From assembly GCA_019856515.1 (NCBI GenBank), contig CP082230.1, positions 2,170,001 through 2,234,000 of the forward strand: a stretch of 64,000 nucleotides of DNA. The letters are read 5' to 3'. The notes beneath the pieces are model-generated. The model had not been told where the DNA came from. It did no database searches and worked only from the letters and a program-made list of their open reading frames with translations. This DNA comes from Prolixibacteraceae bacterium. GTDB taxonomy: Bacteria > Bacteroidota > Bacteroidia > Bacteroidales > Prolixibacteraceae. Shown here one piece after another: positions 1 to 8,904 of the stretch. Numbering within the stretch: position 1 is the first letter of the stretch; every line of letters begins with the position of its first letter. The translations under genes and the position numbers were made by a program.

Positions 1-957
1 TGCGATGGTATTGACACGATGTTTCTGCTGAAGGGTGTAGATCGTATCCAGACGCTGGTTGATCTCTTCCAACTCCACAGGGTTGTATATATAGTTTGAA
101 GCAAGTGCTTCGGCTTCGTTGGAGATATCACGAAGCTCATACCATGCACTCTCAAGACGATCGCTGAGCTCTTTTACCTCCTTGGAGTGGTCGGCGACAC
201 GCTGTAGTGTTTGGTATATCTCTTTTAAACGGGGTGTCACTCCCACCTCATCGACATTCAATCCTTGTGAGGTCTGATAGAGTGCGGCATGTATAGATTC
301 TGCATGCTCCATGGCATCTCTACGCTGCTCTAAACTATCCTGTTCGTCTTCTTGTAGATTGGCCTCAGCTAACTGGTTTACTTGAAATTGATAGTAGTCG
401 AAATCGGCACAAGCTTTTAGGTAGGCTTGCTCTTTCTCCTGTAGTTGACGTGTCAAACTTCCCCATCGATGGTATAAGGACGTATAGTTGTTCAGTAGGT
501 CACGATTGGGTAGAGAGGCATCGAGTATCTCATATTGAAACGACTTCTCATGCATCTTCAACGCTTCGTTCTGTGCATGGATATCAATCAATGCACTGGA
601 GATCTCTTTAAGAATCTTTACGCTCGCTGGGCTGTCATTGATAAATGCACGCGATTTGCCTTTGGGCGTAATCTCTCTACGGATGTATGTTGTCGCATCC
701 CAATCAAGATCGTAGGATTCGAACAGCGACTCTAACCCATAAGCCTCTATATCAAATTGCGCCTCAATGATACATTTTTTCTCCTTATTCTTTAAAACGG
801 AGGCCTCTGTTCGGGCACCCATAAGAATGGAAAGAGCTCCTAGAATAATGGATTTACCAGCACCAGTTTCACCGGTAATGATACTAAACCCTTTCTCTAG
901 ATCTAACGAAAGATCAGAGATAATTGCGTAGTTTGATATAGAAAGATGTTTGAGCAT
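1..957 (-). CDS. recN: DNA repair ATPase RecN (N-terminal part, cut by window edge)
   Basis: The reading frame starts at the ATG at 955-957 and runs off the left edge with no stop, so only about the first 319 residues are visible. The start reads MLKHLSISNYAIISDL and is followed by a Walker A motif GETGAGKS at residues 29-36. This is the typical N-terminal nucleotide-binding half of RecN, an SMC-like ATPase that acts in double-strand break repair. The rest is rich in charged, heptad-like sequence, as expected for the coiled-coil arms. It is the last gene of a minus-strand run that starts at bamD, and it lies 77 bp downstream of the DUF4835 gene. The C-terminal Walker B/signature half lies outside the window. 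Confidence 0.95.
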   Translation of the reverse strand, partial: MLKHLSISNYAIISDLSLDLEKGFSIITGETGAGKSIILGALSILMGARTEASVLKNKEKKCIIEAQFDIEAYGLESLFESYDLDWDATTYIRREITPKGKSRAFINDSPASVKILKEISSALIDIHAQNEALKMHEKSFQYEILDASLPNRDLLNNYTSLYHRWGSLTRQLQEKEQAYLKACADFDYYQFQVNQLAEANLQEDEQDSLEQRRDAMEHAESIHAALYQTSQGLNVDEVGVTPRLKEIYQTLQRVADHSKEVKELSDRLESAWYELRDISNEAEALASNYIYNPVELEEINQRLDTIYTLQQKHRVNTIA

Positions 958-1034
958 AGCTTATTTTATAACTATAGTAGAACCCAAAAATATTAAAAAA
1001 GGGGCAATCCACTGCATCTTTTCCAATACAAATG

Positions 1035-1940
1035 CTATTGAGTTTGCATCGCTTTCTCGTAAACTGCACTATTTGAAGGGTCACACTCCATCATTATTTG
1101 AAAGGCGGTGTTCTTTTTTGAGCTGGTCATTCCCTGAAGAATGGATACGATTTCGTTACGATGGGCATCACAGAAGACACGAACAATATATAGCCCAGAA
1201 CGAGCACGATTGACTTTCTGGAGGTTCTTTAAGCTCTCTACAATATTCTCTTGTCCCATCTCTAGTTTGTCCGACATAAGGTCTAAACCGTTGCGATAGT
1301 ATTCGTATACAAGCGTACGGAAGTCACTATAGGATGAGTTCATCACGTTGTTTACAAGCCAGTAACGGTTGTAGTCGTTTTCGAATGATTTCCATCCTTT
1401 CATCTGGATGTTCTGTGAACGGTTGACAATCTCTGATGCTTTCTCGAAATAGGGCTGTCCACCCATTGGAGAGAAGGTGTCATAATCAAATCCTAATACG
1501 ATATAAACGTAATATGCTAAGATATTTGATAGGTTGTCACCACTACTGTTTTGTGAGAACTCTATCTGCTTGTATTGATCGAAACGGACGTCAAAGTCTT
1601 TGTCCTTTAGATTTAACATGGTCGACTCATAACTTGAGTTGAAAGCAGGACGACGAGATTGTACTTGAATGGTACCACGATATCCATCATCGGAATATTG
1701 ACTCGTAATTTGTATGGTCATATTACACACAATACGCTCTTCCATACGATAGCGATCTTGTGACCAACGGGTATTATTGATAAATTCAGAGATCTGCTTT
1801 TGCATCTCACTGAAGACCTCCGGATTTACTCCTTCAACCCCCGAACCTGTAACACTAACACTACATCGTAGCTCTTGTGATATCGCCATCATCTGAACCA
1901 TGAGGAACAGAGAGATACACAACCAATATTTTCGCATCAT
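1035..1940 (-). CDS. DUF4835 family secreted protein
   Basis: A 301-aa protein with an N-terminal hydrophobic signal peptide (MMRKYWLCISLFLMVQMMA), likely cleaved near residue 22, so it is probably periplasmic or surface-associated. The body has alternating Tyr/Asp/Asn-rich segments such as VLGFDYDTFSPMGG and GWKSFENDYNRYWL, which I recognise as the Bacteroidota-specific DUF4835 family. In that phylum it is commonly found exactly here, between coaBC and recN. No catalytic motif is visible and the molecular role is unknown. Conserved linkage to the envelope gene bamD hints at an envelope function; this is inference. Confidence 0.85.
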   Translation of the reverse strand: MMRKYWLCISLFLMVQMMAISQELRCSVSVTGSGVEGVNPEVFSEMQKQISEFINNTRWSQDRYRMEERIVCNMTIQITSQYSDDGYRGTIQVQSRRPAFNSSYESTMLNLKDKDFDVRFDQYKQIEFSQNSSGDNLSNILAYYVYIVLGFDYDTFSPMGGQPYFEKASEIVNRSQNIQMKGWKSFENDYNRYWLVNNVMNSSYSDFRTLVYEYYRNGLDLMSDKLEMGQENIVESLKNLQKVNRARSGLYIVRVFCDAHRNEIVSILQGMTSSKKNTAFQIMMECDPSNSAVYEKAMQTQ

Positions 1941-2082
1941 AGTTATTCTTTCTAAAAGAGAACATCTGTTTTGTATTCACTAAGATCAAAACGCAGTAAT
2001 TACGGTTTTAGTATAACGCAAAAAGAGAGAATACGGGATTGTATTCTCTCCTTTGATACTATGTTAATCTAGTAGTTAAATA

Positions 2083-2709
2083 CTACAACGATTTCTCTAA
2101 ATAATCAACGATATCTACTGCAACAGCTCGTTTACTCTTTAATGGGTAATCTTGCTGCTCTCCATTACGATGTAGTATCGATATGATATTGGTGTCGGTC
2201 TGAAATCCAGCACCTTTATTCTCCAATGAGTTCAACACGACGAAGTCGAGATTCTTTTTCTCTATCTTCTTCCTTGCATTCGCTTCTGCATGCTGTGTCT
2301 CCAAAGCAAAGCCGACCAATATCTGCTTCTCTTTGATGGCACCTAAAGATGCAGCGATGTCAGGATTGGGAACAAGACGTAAAATCAGATCTTCACCATC
2401 TCGCTTGAGCTTCTGTGATGCATAGTTCTCTGGAGCATAATCAGCTACAGCTGCAGCCATAATGGCAGCGTCCATAGTATCAAAATGTTCCATCGATGCA
2501 GCATACATCTCTTTGGCTGATTCAACGGAGATCTTATGAATAGAAGGATGTGTGACATGCAGTTGGGTTGGACCAGAGATGAGAGTTACTTCTGCACCTC
2601 TCTCTGCCAACTCTTCGGCAATGGCATATCCCATCTTTCCAGAAGAGTAGTTGCCAATGAAACGTACAGGATCAATCTTTTCATGTGTTGGTCCAGCCGT
2701 TAACATCAC
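2083..2709 (-). CDS. coaB: CoaB domain: phosphopantothenate-cysteine ligase (separated from CoaC by a frameshift)
   Basis: 208 aa beginning with GTG at 2709 (ATG follows directly) and opening with LTAGPTHEKIDPVRFIGNYS, the nucleotide-binding start of the CoaB domain. CoaB joins cysteine to 4'-phosphopantothenate, the step before CoaC decarboxylation in coenzyme A synthesis. In relatives CoaC and CoaB are one protein of about 400 aa. Here the frame lies one base (-1) from the upstream CoaC frame. Reading back through the CoaC stop gives RSLVGKKV, the natural interdomain linker. The two parts are therefore either one gene with a -1 frameshift (or an assembly indel) at the A9 run, or a recently split gene reinitiating at GTG/ATG. 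Confidence 0.9.
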   Translation of the reverse strand: MMLTAGPTHEKIDPVRFIGNYSSGKMGYAIAEELAERGAEVTLISGPTQLHVTHPSIHKISVESAKEMYAASMEHFDTMDAAIMAAAVADYAPENYASQKLKRDGEDLILRLVPNPDIAASLGAIKEKQILVGFALETQHAEANARKKIEKKNLDFVVLNSLENKGAGFQTDTNIISILHRNGEQQDYPLKSKRAVAVDIVDYLEKSL

Positions 2710-2717
2710 TTTCTTTC

Positions 2718-3278
2718 CTACGAGACTTCTTTTTTTTTAAAGTAGTCGATCACATGAGATACGATCACTTCTGGCTCTTCCATACGACCTTTGCCAATTA
2801 ATCCACTGGCTAGCTCGCCAGAGGCAGGCTCTATAAGAATGTTACCATACGACTCTAAGGTACGCATGTTACGCTCATTGGCTGGATGTCTGTACATATC
2901 TAAGTCCATCGCAGGTGCTACCATTACTGGACATTTCGCCGACATATATGTCGTGACCAGATGAGTATCTGCAATCCCATTGGCCATTTTCCCCATTGTA
3001 GAAGCAGATGCTGGTGCTATTAACATCAAATCTGCCCACATTCCAAGAGAAACATGACTATGCCATTTACCATCTTTGGAGTCGAAAAACTCACTAACCA
3101 CAGGCTTTCCTGATAAAGTAGACATGGTTACTGGAGTGATAAACTCTTTGGCAGAAGGTGTCATTACGACTACCACTTCTGCCCCCTCTTTCACTAGCCC
3201 ACGAACAAGAGTCGCAGCCTTATAAGCTGCGATACTACCTGTGATTCCTACAATAATATTTTTCCCTTGCAATTGCAT
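2718..3278 (-). CDS. coaC: CoaC domain: phosphopantothenoylcysteine decarboxylase
   Basis: 186 aa starting MQLQGKNIIVGITGSIAAYK, the flavoprotein (HFCD) fold of the CoaC half of bifunctional CoaBC. It contains the GITGSIAAYK phosphate loop, a WHSHVSLG segment carrying the expected catalytic histidine, and the PAMDLDMY and GELASGL segments. These replace the E. coli PxMNxxMW and Cys clamp; I recall the same variants from other Bacteroidota, so I do not read them as inactivation. The product decarboxylates 4'-phosphopantothenoylcysteine using FMN. The frame ends at TAG (2718-2720), eleven bases past a run of nine A on the coding strand (2730-2738), before the ligase domain, which continues in the -1 frame. 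Confidence 0.92.
   Translation of the reverse strand: MQLQGKNIIVGITGSIAAYKAATLVRGLVKEGAEVVVVMTPSAKEFITPVTMSTLSGKPVVSEFFDSKDGKWHSHVSLGMWADLMLIAPASASTMGKMANGIADTHLVTTYMSAKCPVMVAPAMDLDMYRHPANERNMRTLESYGNILIEPASGELASGLIGKGRMEEPEVIVSHVIDYFKKKEVS
2730..2741 (-). other. Slippery A9 tract at the CoaC/CoaB frame junction
   Basis: On the coding (minus) strand the sequence is TTTAAAAAAAAAG, read as TTT AAA AAA AAA GAA in the CoaC frame. Moving back one base after the last AAA gives AGA AGT CTC GTA GGA AAG AAA GTG ATG, which joins the CoaB frame with a normal linker. A run this long can slip during transcription or translation, and is also a classic spot for a sequencing indel. Confidence 0.7.
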
Positions 3279-3306
3279 GAAATCGATATTTGTGGAATGT
3301 TAAAAT

Positions 3307-3642
3307 TTATGCTTCTTTGTTCTCTTTTGCAGGGTTACGATAGTAAACCTCATCATCCAAGAACTCTTGATATGCAATCAAAGATGCCTTAGGAAGTCTT
3401 TCGTAATACTTAGAAATCTCAATCTGCTCACGGTTCTCAAAAACCTCTTCTAGATTGTCCGTTACCGATGCAAACTCTTGAAGCTTTTGATTCAATTCGT
3501 CCTTCAACTCGGCTCCAACTTGATTGGCTCTTTTACCGATGATGGCAATACTTTCGTAAATATTTCCCGTTTTGTCTCCTAATAATTCTAAGTCACGTGC
3601 AACTGTAGTTTGCGCAGCCTTAGTCTTTTTGTAATCTACCAT
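3307..3642 (-). CDS. rpoZ: DNA-directed RNA polymerase omega subunit, Bacteroidota type
   Basis: 111 aa, starting MVDYKKTKAAQTTVARDLEL. The segment SIAIIGKRANQVGAELKDEL matches the conserved Rpb6/omega core, which helps assemble and stabilise RNA polymerase. The tail (EFASVTDNLEEVFENREQIE, then the RNPAKENKEA end) is the characteristic C-terminal extension of Bacteroidota omega. It sits between bamD and coaBC in the conserved order, 4 bp after bamD and 28 bp before coaC, so the genes are very probably co-transcribed. Confidence 0.92.
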   Translation of the reverse strand: MVDYKKTKAAQTTVARDLELLGDKTGNIYESIAIIGKRANQVGAELKDELNQKLQEFASVTDNLEEVFENREQIEISKYYERLPKASLIAYQEFLDDEVYYRNPAKENKEA

Positions 3643-3646
3643 GACG

Positions 3647-4465
3647 TTATTTGATATTTAAATCTTCTTCTTTTAGGTTCAACATCTTTTTGATATGTGC
3701 AAAAGATCGGTCTACGTCCTTACGGTGTTTGCTCTCTGGGAAAGCATCCACATAACGATAATACTCATCCATTGCACTATTTAAACGCTTGCGTTTCTTC
3801 TCATCTACACTGTTACGCCCCAATAGGTATTTAGCACGAAACAGCTTGTACATTAAATCTTCGGTATATTTTGAGTTTGGATACTCTCGAAGACACTCTT
3901 TTAATGAAACAACCGCCGCCTTGAAATCCTCTAGATCATAATACAACGTTGCATTTAGATAAGCTTTATAGGTAAGTTTGTCGTTAAGTTTCTTAATCAT
4001 ATGATCCGCCTCTTTCGCCTTCTCTGTGTCTGGATAAAGCATAGTATAGCGCGTCAATGCACTTATAGCCATATCTGTATCTGACTGATCTAATCGCACG
4101 TATGGTGACAACTGATAGAAACAATACCCTACAAGGTATTGACACTCCTCAGCATATTCCGATCTAGGATATTTCTCTAAAATAGAACGAAAATACATCG
4201 CTGCAGAGTAATAATCTTTTTGTCCAAGATAACTTTTCGCATAATAATAGTAAGCCTCAGCGGCTTTACTTGTACCACTAAAAATAGGAGCCACTTCTTC
4301 AAACAGAGTTACTGACTTAGCATACTGTTTTTTCTCATAATACTCCTTAGCTTTCTTGTACTTATACTCATAATCAGTACTTTTAAGTACCTTCTGATAT
4401 TCTCCACAGGAGGTTATAATAACCACCGAAAACGCGACCAATAAAAAACGAAAAATACGATTCAT
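3647..4465 (-). CDS. bamD: Outer membrane assembly lipoprotein BamD
   Basis: The start chosen is the ATG at 4463-4465 because it places a lipoprotein signal at the N-terminus: MNRIFRFLLVAFSVVIITSC, with lipobox ITSC and lipidated Cys20. A longer in-frame start at 4540 would bury it. The mature protein of about 250 aa is a chain of tetratricopeptide-like helices (YYEKKQYAKSVTLFEEVAP, AYYYYAKSYLGQKDYYSAAM, and others), the YfiO/BamD fold. BamD is the essential TPR lipoprotein of the Bam machine that inserts beta-barrel proteins in the outer membrane. It heads the run bamD - rpoZ - coaBC - DUF4835 - recN. Confidence 0.93.
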   Translation of the reverse strand: MNRIFRFLLVAFSVVIITSCGEYQKVLKSTDYEYKYKKAKEYYEKKQYAKSVTLFEEVAPIFSGTSKAAEAYYYYAKSYLGQKDYYSAAMYFRSILEKYPRSEYAEECQYLVGYCFYQLSPYVRLDQSDTDMAISALTRYTMLYPDTEKAKEADHMIKKLNDKLTYKAYLNATLYYDLEDFKAAVVSLKECLREYPNSKYTEDLMYKLFRAKYLLGRNSVDEKKRKRLNSAMDEYYRYVDAFPESKHRKDVDRSFAHIKKMLNLKEEDLNIK

Positions 4466-4469
4466 TTTG

Positions 4470-4477
4470 CAAAGATA
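4470..4477 (-). promoter_or_regulatory. Candidate -7 box (TATCTTTG) directly before bamD
   Basis: On the minus strand TATCTTTG matches the Bacteroidota TAnnTTTG element exactly and ends only 4 nt before the bamD ATG. If used, transcription would start at or just inside the start codon and give a nearly leaderless mRNA. No clear TTTG is found 19-21 bp further upstream, so the match could be fortuitous. Confidence 0.4.
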
Positions 4478-5519
4478 TATTATTTCATAAAAATTACTTC
4501 TTAAACTTCCATTGTTTTTGTGCAAAAAACAGAAAATCAACGAAAACTAACAAAAAAAATAGAACTATGGAAAGATTAATATACGTTAAAGAAGACTTTA
4601 ACTAAACCGTTAACATTTGATCAGGTTATAGGCTGATCATTCACAACAGTGTATATCGAACCGAACAGACAACGCTAGAATCAATGAACAATAAAACGCA
4701 GATCAACTAACTACGTGTAACACATCAGCTTTATAAATTTATGACATCACTTCCCTTTCATTTAAAAATACATAAAACTTCAGATATAACCGTATACCCT
4801 AAACTCAACCCTTAATTTAGGATTGATCAATAACAAGATTCATTTCTTTCCCTCACTTATTACAGTCCTGAGGCTATATACTGAAATATTATTGCAGCAT
4901 CTCTCTTTTTGTCAATAACAACATCAGTAAAGATCATCAATACAATATCCTTAGTAAGAGATAATACATTTGATTACAAAAGATAAACATGACACTTTAG
5001 ACATCTTCTCTTCAGAACATCTCAGAAACGGTAAATGGGATAAATTCTCATAAAACAAAGAGAGTTGACTGCTGACATATTAAATCACCGACACAGCTCA
5101 GACTACCACTTGTATAAAACAATCGCAAGGTCGAAACTATCCGAACAGATCACAACAAAGACAGATCACAACAAAGAGTATAAATAAGACTTTTTCTCAA
5201 ATTAAACATGAAGAACAAAAGACTCACAACAATTGTCCGACACTTGATAGTTGCCACACACATGTATCAAAATAGAACAATCCACACTGCTTAAATAATA
5301 AACTCATCAGGGGTTAAAATACAAATAATTCATTTTATGACATTTTTATTATACCACAACTGAAAGTCAATTTAATGGGGTTATATGGCAACACTTATTC
5401 ATCTTAAAAAGCTATTATAGCCCATCATAAAAGGATTATTTAAAAAATTAGAGCTTAACATTAAAACGTTAATCGCTTCAATTCCGATAATAGAGGTTCT
5501 ATTTCACTTACTTGTATCA
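4478..5519. other. AT-rich intergenic region without recognisable genes
   Basis: About 1 kb between divergent bamD and the spt-like gene. It is dense in stop codons in all frames. I see no RNA gene, strong hairpin or repeat. It holds the upstream sequences of both flanking transcription units. Confidence 0.6.
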
Positions 5520-5550
5520 TTTGGTTTCCATTCAAAAAAGATTACTTTTG
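5520..5550 (+). promoter_or_regulatory. Bacteroidota-type promoter of the spt-like gene
   Basis: TTTG (5520-5523) and TACTTTTG (5543-5550) match the -33 TTTG and -7 TAnnTTTG elements with a 19-bp spacer, the optimal distance for the Bacteroidota primary sigma factor. The expected transcript start is about 20 nt before the GTG start codon at 5579. Confidence 0.75.
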
Positions 5551-5578
5551 CACTGTTTAAATTTAAACTGATACGATC

Positions 5579-6823
5579 GTGGATATTTTTGAAAAAATAA
5601 AAACCGACAAAGGTAATATTGGCCAGTATCAGAAGCAGGCTCATGGTTACTTTTCTTTCCCTAAACTAGAGGGAGAGATTGGACCTCGTATGAAATTCCG
5701 AGGAAAAGAAGTTTTAACTTGGAGTTTGAATAACTACATTGGATTAGCAAATCATCCTGAAGTTCGCAAAGCAGATGCTGAAGCGGCAGCAGATTATGGT
5801 ATGGCTTATCCAATGGGAGCTAGAATGATGTCAGGCCAGACAAGCAAACACGAAGAGCTAGAAAAGCAACTTGCTGATTTCGTAGGAAAACCAGATGCAT
5901 TCTTGTTAAACTTTGGTTACCAAGGAATGGTTTCGATCATTGATGCAGTTGTCAGTAGAAACGATGTGATCGTTTACGACGCAGAGTCTCATGCTTGTAT
6001 TCTAGATGGTGTACGTCTTCATATGGGTAAACGTTACGTTTATCAACATAATGACATGGATAGCCTTAAAAAGCAGTTGACTCATGCTACTAGACTAGCG
6101 GAGAAAACTGGTGGTGGTATTCTTGTTATTACTGAAGGTGTATTCGGAATGGCAGGAGACCTTGGTAAGCTAGACGAGATCGTTGCACTGAAAAACGAAT
6201 ATAAATTCCGCCTTTTGGTTGATGACGCTCACGGTTTCGGTACAATGGGATCAACTGGTGCAGGTGCAGGAGAACATTTCGGTGTAATGAAAGACATCGA
6301 TCTATATTTTGGTACTTTTGCGAAGTCGATGGCTGGAATCGGTGCTTTTGTTGCATGTGAAGAAGAAGTATGTGACTACCTTCGTTACAATATGAGAAGT
6401 CAGACTTTCGCTAAATCACTTCCAATGCCAATGGTAATGGGGTCATTAAAGCGTCTTGAACTGCTTCGTAATGAAACGTCTCTTAGAGAAAACCTTTGGA
6501 ATATTGTTAATGCACTTCAAGGTGGATTACGTGAAGCTGGTTTCGACTTAGGAATTACAAATTCCCCAGTAACACCAGTATACCTTTCAGGTAGTGTACC
6601 AGAAGGAACGAATGTTGTAATGGATCTTCGTGAGAATTACAATCTTTTCTGTTCTATCGTAGTATACCCTGTTATTCCTAAAGGACAGTTGTTATTGAGG
6701 CTTATTCCTACTGCAATGCACACATTAGAAGATGTTGAATACACTATTAAAGCATTCTCTGAAGTGAAGAAAAAGCTAGAGGACGGAAAATACTCTAAGA
6801 CACAAATGGCAAACGTTCTTTAA
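5579..6823 (+). CDS. spt: Alpha-oxoamine synthase, serine palmitoyltransferase-like
   Basis: 414 aa with a GTG start at 5579, which fits the promoter just upstream. It is a fold-type I PLP enzyme of the KBL/AONS/SPT family: SHACILDG in the cofactor pocket, the DDAHGFG motif (residues 215-221), and the PLP-binding lysine K249 in TFAKSMAGIGAF. The sequence closely resembles what I recall of the enzyme that makes the sphingoid base in Bacteroides, condensing L-serine with an acyl-CoA to 3-ketosphinganine. Other family members use glycine or alanine, so the serine/palmitoyl specificity is inferred from resemblance. It is monocistronic with its own promoter and terminator. Confidence 0.85.
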   Translation: MDIFEKIKTDKGNIGQYQKQAHGYFSFPKLEGEIGPRMKFRGKEVLTWSLNNYIGLANHPEVRKADAEAAADYGMAYPMGARMMSGQTSKHEELEKQLADFVGKPDAFLLNFGYQGMVSIIDAVVSRNDVIVYDAESHACILDGVRLHMGKRYVYQHNDMDSLKKQLTHATRLAEKTGGGILVITEGVFGMAGDLGKLDEIVALKNEYKFRLLVDDAHGFGTMGSTGAGAGEHFGVMKDIDLYFGTFAKSMAGIGAFVACEEEVCDYLRYNMRSQTFAKSLPMPMVMGSLKRLELLRNETSLRENLWNIVNALQGGLREAGFDLGITNSPVTPVYLSGSVPEGTNVVMDLRENYNLFCSIVVYPVIPKGQLLLRLIPTAMHTLEDVEYTIKAFSEVKKKLEDGKYSKTQMANVL

Positions 6824-6849
6824 ACAGACGAATTGCTATACATATACCT

Positions 6850-6884
6850 AAAAAAGAGACTATCCTTGGATAGCCTCTTTTTTT
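6850..6884 (+). terminator. Rho-independent terminator of spt-like gene
   Basis: An A-rich left arm AAAAAGAGACTATCC pairs with GGATAGCCTCTTTTT across a TT loop, with one A-C mismatch, and ends in a run of T. It lies about 27 bp past the stop codon. Confidence 0.85.
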
Positions 6885-7828
6885 GTTTCTACACAAAAGT
6901 AAGTAACTTTTCAAGTCAAATTAATTGCAATCGTACAACTAGATGACTGCTTAAAACCAATCATTCCACTTTAAAGCTAAAAAGATGGTTAGGAGGAGGA
7001 TACTAGAACAAAAGAATAATGTGTTAAAACAGATCTATTCGATATTAAACATTGACGCATGTACTTTAATTCAATAAAAAAGAGCTTGTCTATTTTAAAA
7101 TATCTATTGAATTTAATAATATTGAGATTCCTCTCTCTCTAATAATTTTAGAGAACAAATAGGAATATGTATATATTCATTCATAGATTGACATGAGTAT
7201 AAAAAAAGTCTAAAGATATTTTCACCATACAATATCCATCTATTTAACAGTTTTGATGAAGCAAGTATCTTTGAAGTATCAACAAACTACGGAGAAAACC
7301 TATATAGATACTCTCTTCATTATATACCTTAATGGCAATTCGAAATTGAATGCCATCAAGAGACAATTATCTTACACCTTTATATCCTCCCTGTAAACTT
7401 TCACATCGTAAATAGAGTAGTTCTTATTTAAGTCAAGCCAGAATAAGGATAAAGGAGAGAATACGGCATTGGAATAAGCATAAGCCTCACAGACAGCCAA
7501 TTGTACACTATATTGTTCAAGACTAAATATACTTGAAATACTAAGCATAATGAATACGTCGTCAATTTATGCCATTACATAGTACATGTATCATCCTCAT
7601 AAATTAGGGTAGCCGTGATGTATCAAATACTGACATTTTCTCTGACTATATCTATAAAAACATGAAAAACATTTCTCTTAAACAGTAATTAGGTAGCATC
7701 TAAATTAGTACACTCTAAGACGATTTCTATCAAGGTCTTTGAGCCTCTATCACAGAAAGAACAACTTTTATAAAGAGATGGAATTAGGGTTTTGATCTGG
7801 AGTTATCTTAAGGATTTTTTAGGCATGT
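6885..7828. other. AT-rich intergenic region without recognisable genes
   Basis: About 0.95 kb between two facing terminators (spt-like and trxB). Stop codons are frequent in all frames and I see no RNA gene, repeat or mobile element. Confidence 0.6.
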
Positions 7829-7863
7829 AAAAAAAGAGGCCACCTCTTATTTAGGTAACCTCT
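7829..7863 (-). terminator. Rho-independent terminator of trxB
   Basis: On the minus strand AGAGGTTACC pairs with GGTGGCCTCT (two G-T wobbles) around a 9-nt loop, followed by seven T. It starts 23 bp after the trxB stop codon. Confidence 0.85.
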
Positions 7864-7885
7864 AGATCTAATTTTATTAATAAAA

Positions 7886-8845
7886 TTATACTTTTTCTGC
7901 CAAATAACGCTCTGCATCCAATGCTGCCTTACACCCAGAACCTGCTGCAGTAATTGCCTGACGGTAGCTATTATCCATCACATCACCACAAGCAAACACA
8001 CCTGGCACATTTGTTTTAGAAGTTACTCCTTCTGTCAGAACATATCCGACTTCATCTGTATTAATATACTTCTTGAAGACTTCAGAATTAGGGTTATGTC
8101 CGATAGCCAAGAAGAATCCATCAATCTTAATCTCTACCTTCTCTTCATTCTCTTCGCCTTTATTCTTAACAAGAACAGCGCCTTCCACTACACCATCGCC
8201 AGTAAGTCCTAACGTCTGATGTTTCCAAAGTACTTCAATATTCTTAGTTCTCTCAAGACGGTCCTGCATTACCTTAGAAGCTCTAAGCTCATCACGACGA
8301 ACAATTAAGTAGACTTTACGACATAAGTTTGCCAAATACATTGCCTCTTCTAGTGCAGTATCTCCACCACCAACAACAGCGACATCTTTTCCTCTATAGA
8401 AAAACCCATCACAAGTTGCACAAGCAGACACTCCAGAACCTGCATACTTCTTCTCATCATCTAAACCAAGATACTTCGCTGAAGCTCCAGTTGCAATAAT
8501 AACAGTCTCTGCCTCAATCGTTGTAGCACCATCAACTACCACCTTATGAATATCTCCCTCGAAAGTCACATCTGTCACGATTCCCCAACGCATATCCGCA
8601 CCAAAACGAGTAGCCTGTTTTTTAATATCTTCCATTAATACAGGTCCTGTAACTCCCTCAGGATAACCAGGAAAATTCTCCACCTCTGTTGTTGTAGTCA
8701 ACTGGCCTCCAGGCTGCAAACCTTCATACAATACAGGACTCATGTTAGCTCTTGCGGCATAAATAGCTGCCGTATATCCTGCAGGTCCTGAACCAACAAT
8801 AAGACACTTTACTCTTTCTATTGAAGTTGTATTCGTTTCGCTCAT
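7886..8845 (-). CDS. trxB: Thioredoxin-disulfide reductase
   Basis: 319 aa, the usual length for a low-Mr thioredoxin reductase. The FAD-binding GSGPAGYTAA motif is at residues 18-27, the redox-active CATC at 142-145 (SACATCDGFF), the NADPH-binding GGGDTALEEA follows at about 159, and the C-terminal FAD contact GVFACGD is present. The enzyme passes electrons from NADPH through FAD and the CATC pair to thioredoxin in the cytoplasm. It is a single-gene unit, with a terminator downstream and a -7-like box about 50 bp upstream. Confidence 0.96.
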   Translation of the reverse strand: MSETNTTSIERVKCLIVGSGPAGYTAAIYAARANMSPVLYEGLQPGGQLTTTTEVENFPGYPEGVTGPVLMEDIKKQATRFGADMRWGIVTDVTFEGDIHKVVVDGATTIEAETVIIATGASAKYLGLDDEKKYAGSGVSACATCDGFFYRGKDVAVVGGGDTALEEAMYLANLCRKVYLIVRRDELRASKVMQDRLERTKNIEVLWKHQTLGLTGDGVVEGAVLVKNKGEENEEKVEIKIDGFFLAIGHNPNSEVFKKYINTDEVGYVLTEGVTSKTNVPGVFACGDVMDNSYRQAITAAGSGCKAALDAERYLAEKV

Positions 8846-8896
8846 AATAGTGAATTTTATATTTTTAAAAATCTTATCTTCTTATCTCTAACACTC

Positions 8897-8904
8897 CAAA
8901 AATA
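8897..8904 (-). promoter_or_regulatory. Candidate -7 box of trxB
   Basis: TATTTTTG on the minus strand matches TAnnTTTG and lies 51 bp before the trxB ATG. The -33 element 19 bp upstream is poor, so only the -7 part is supported. Confidence 0.45.
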
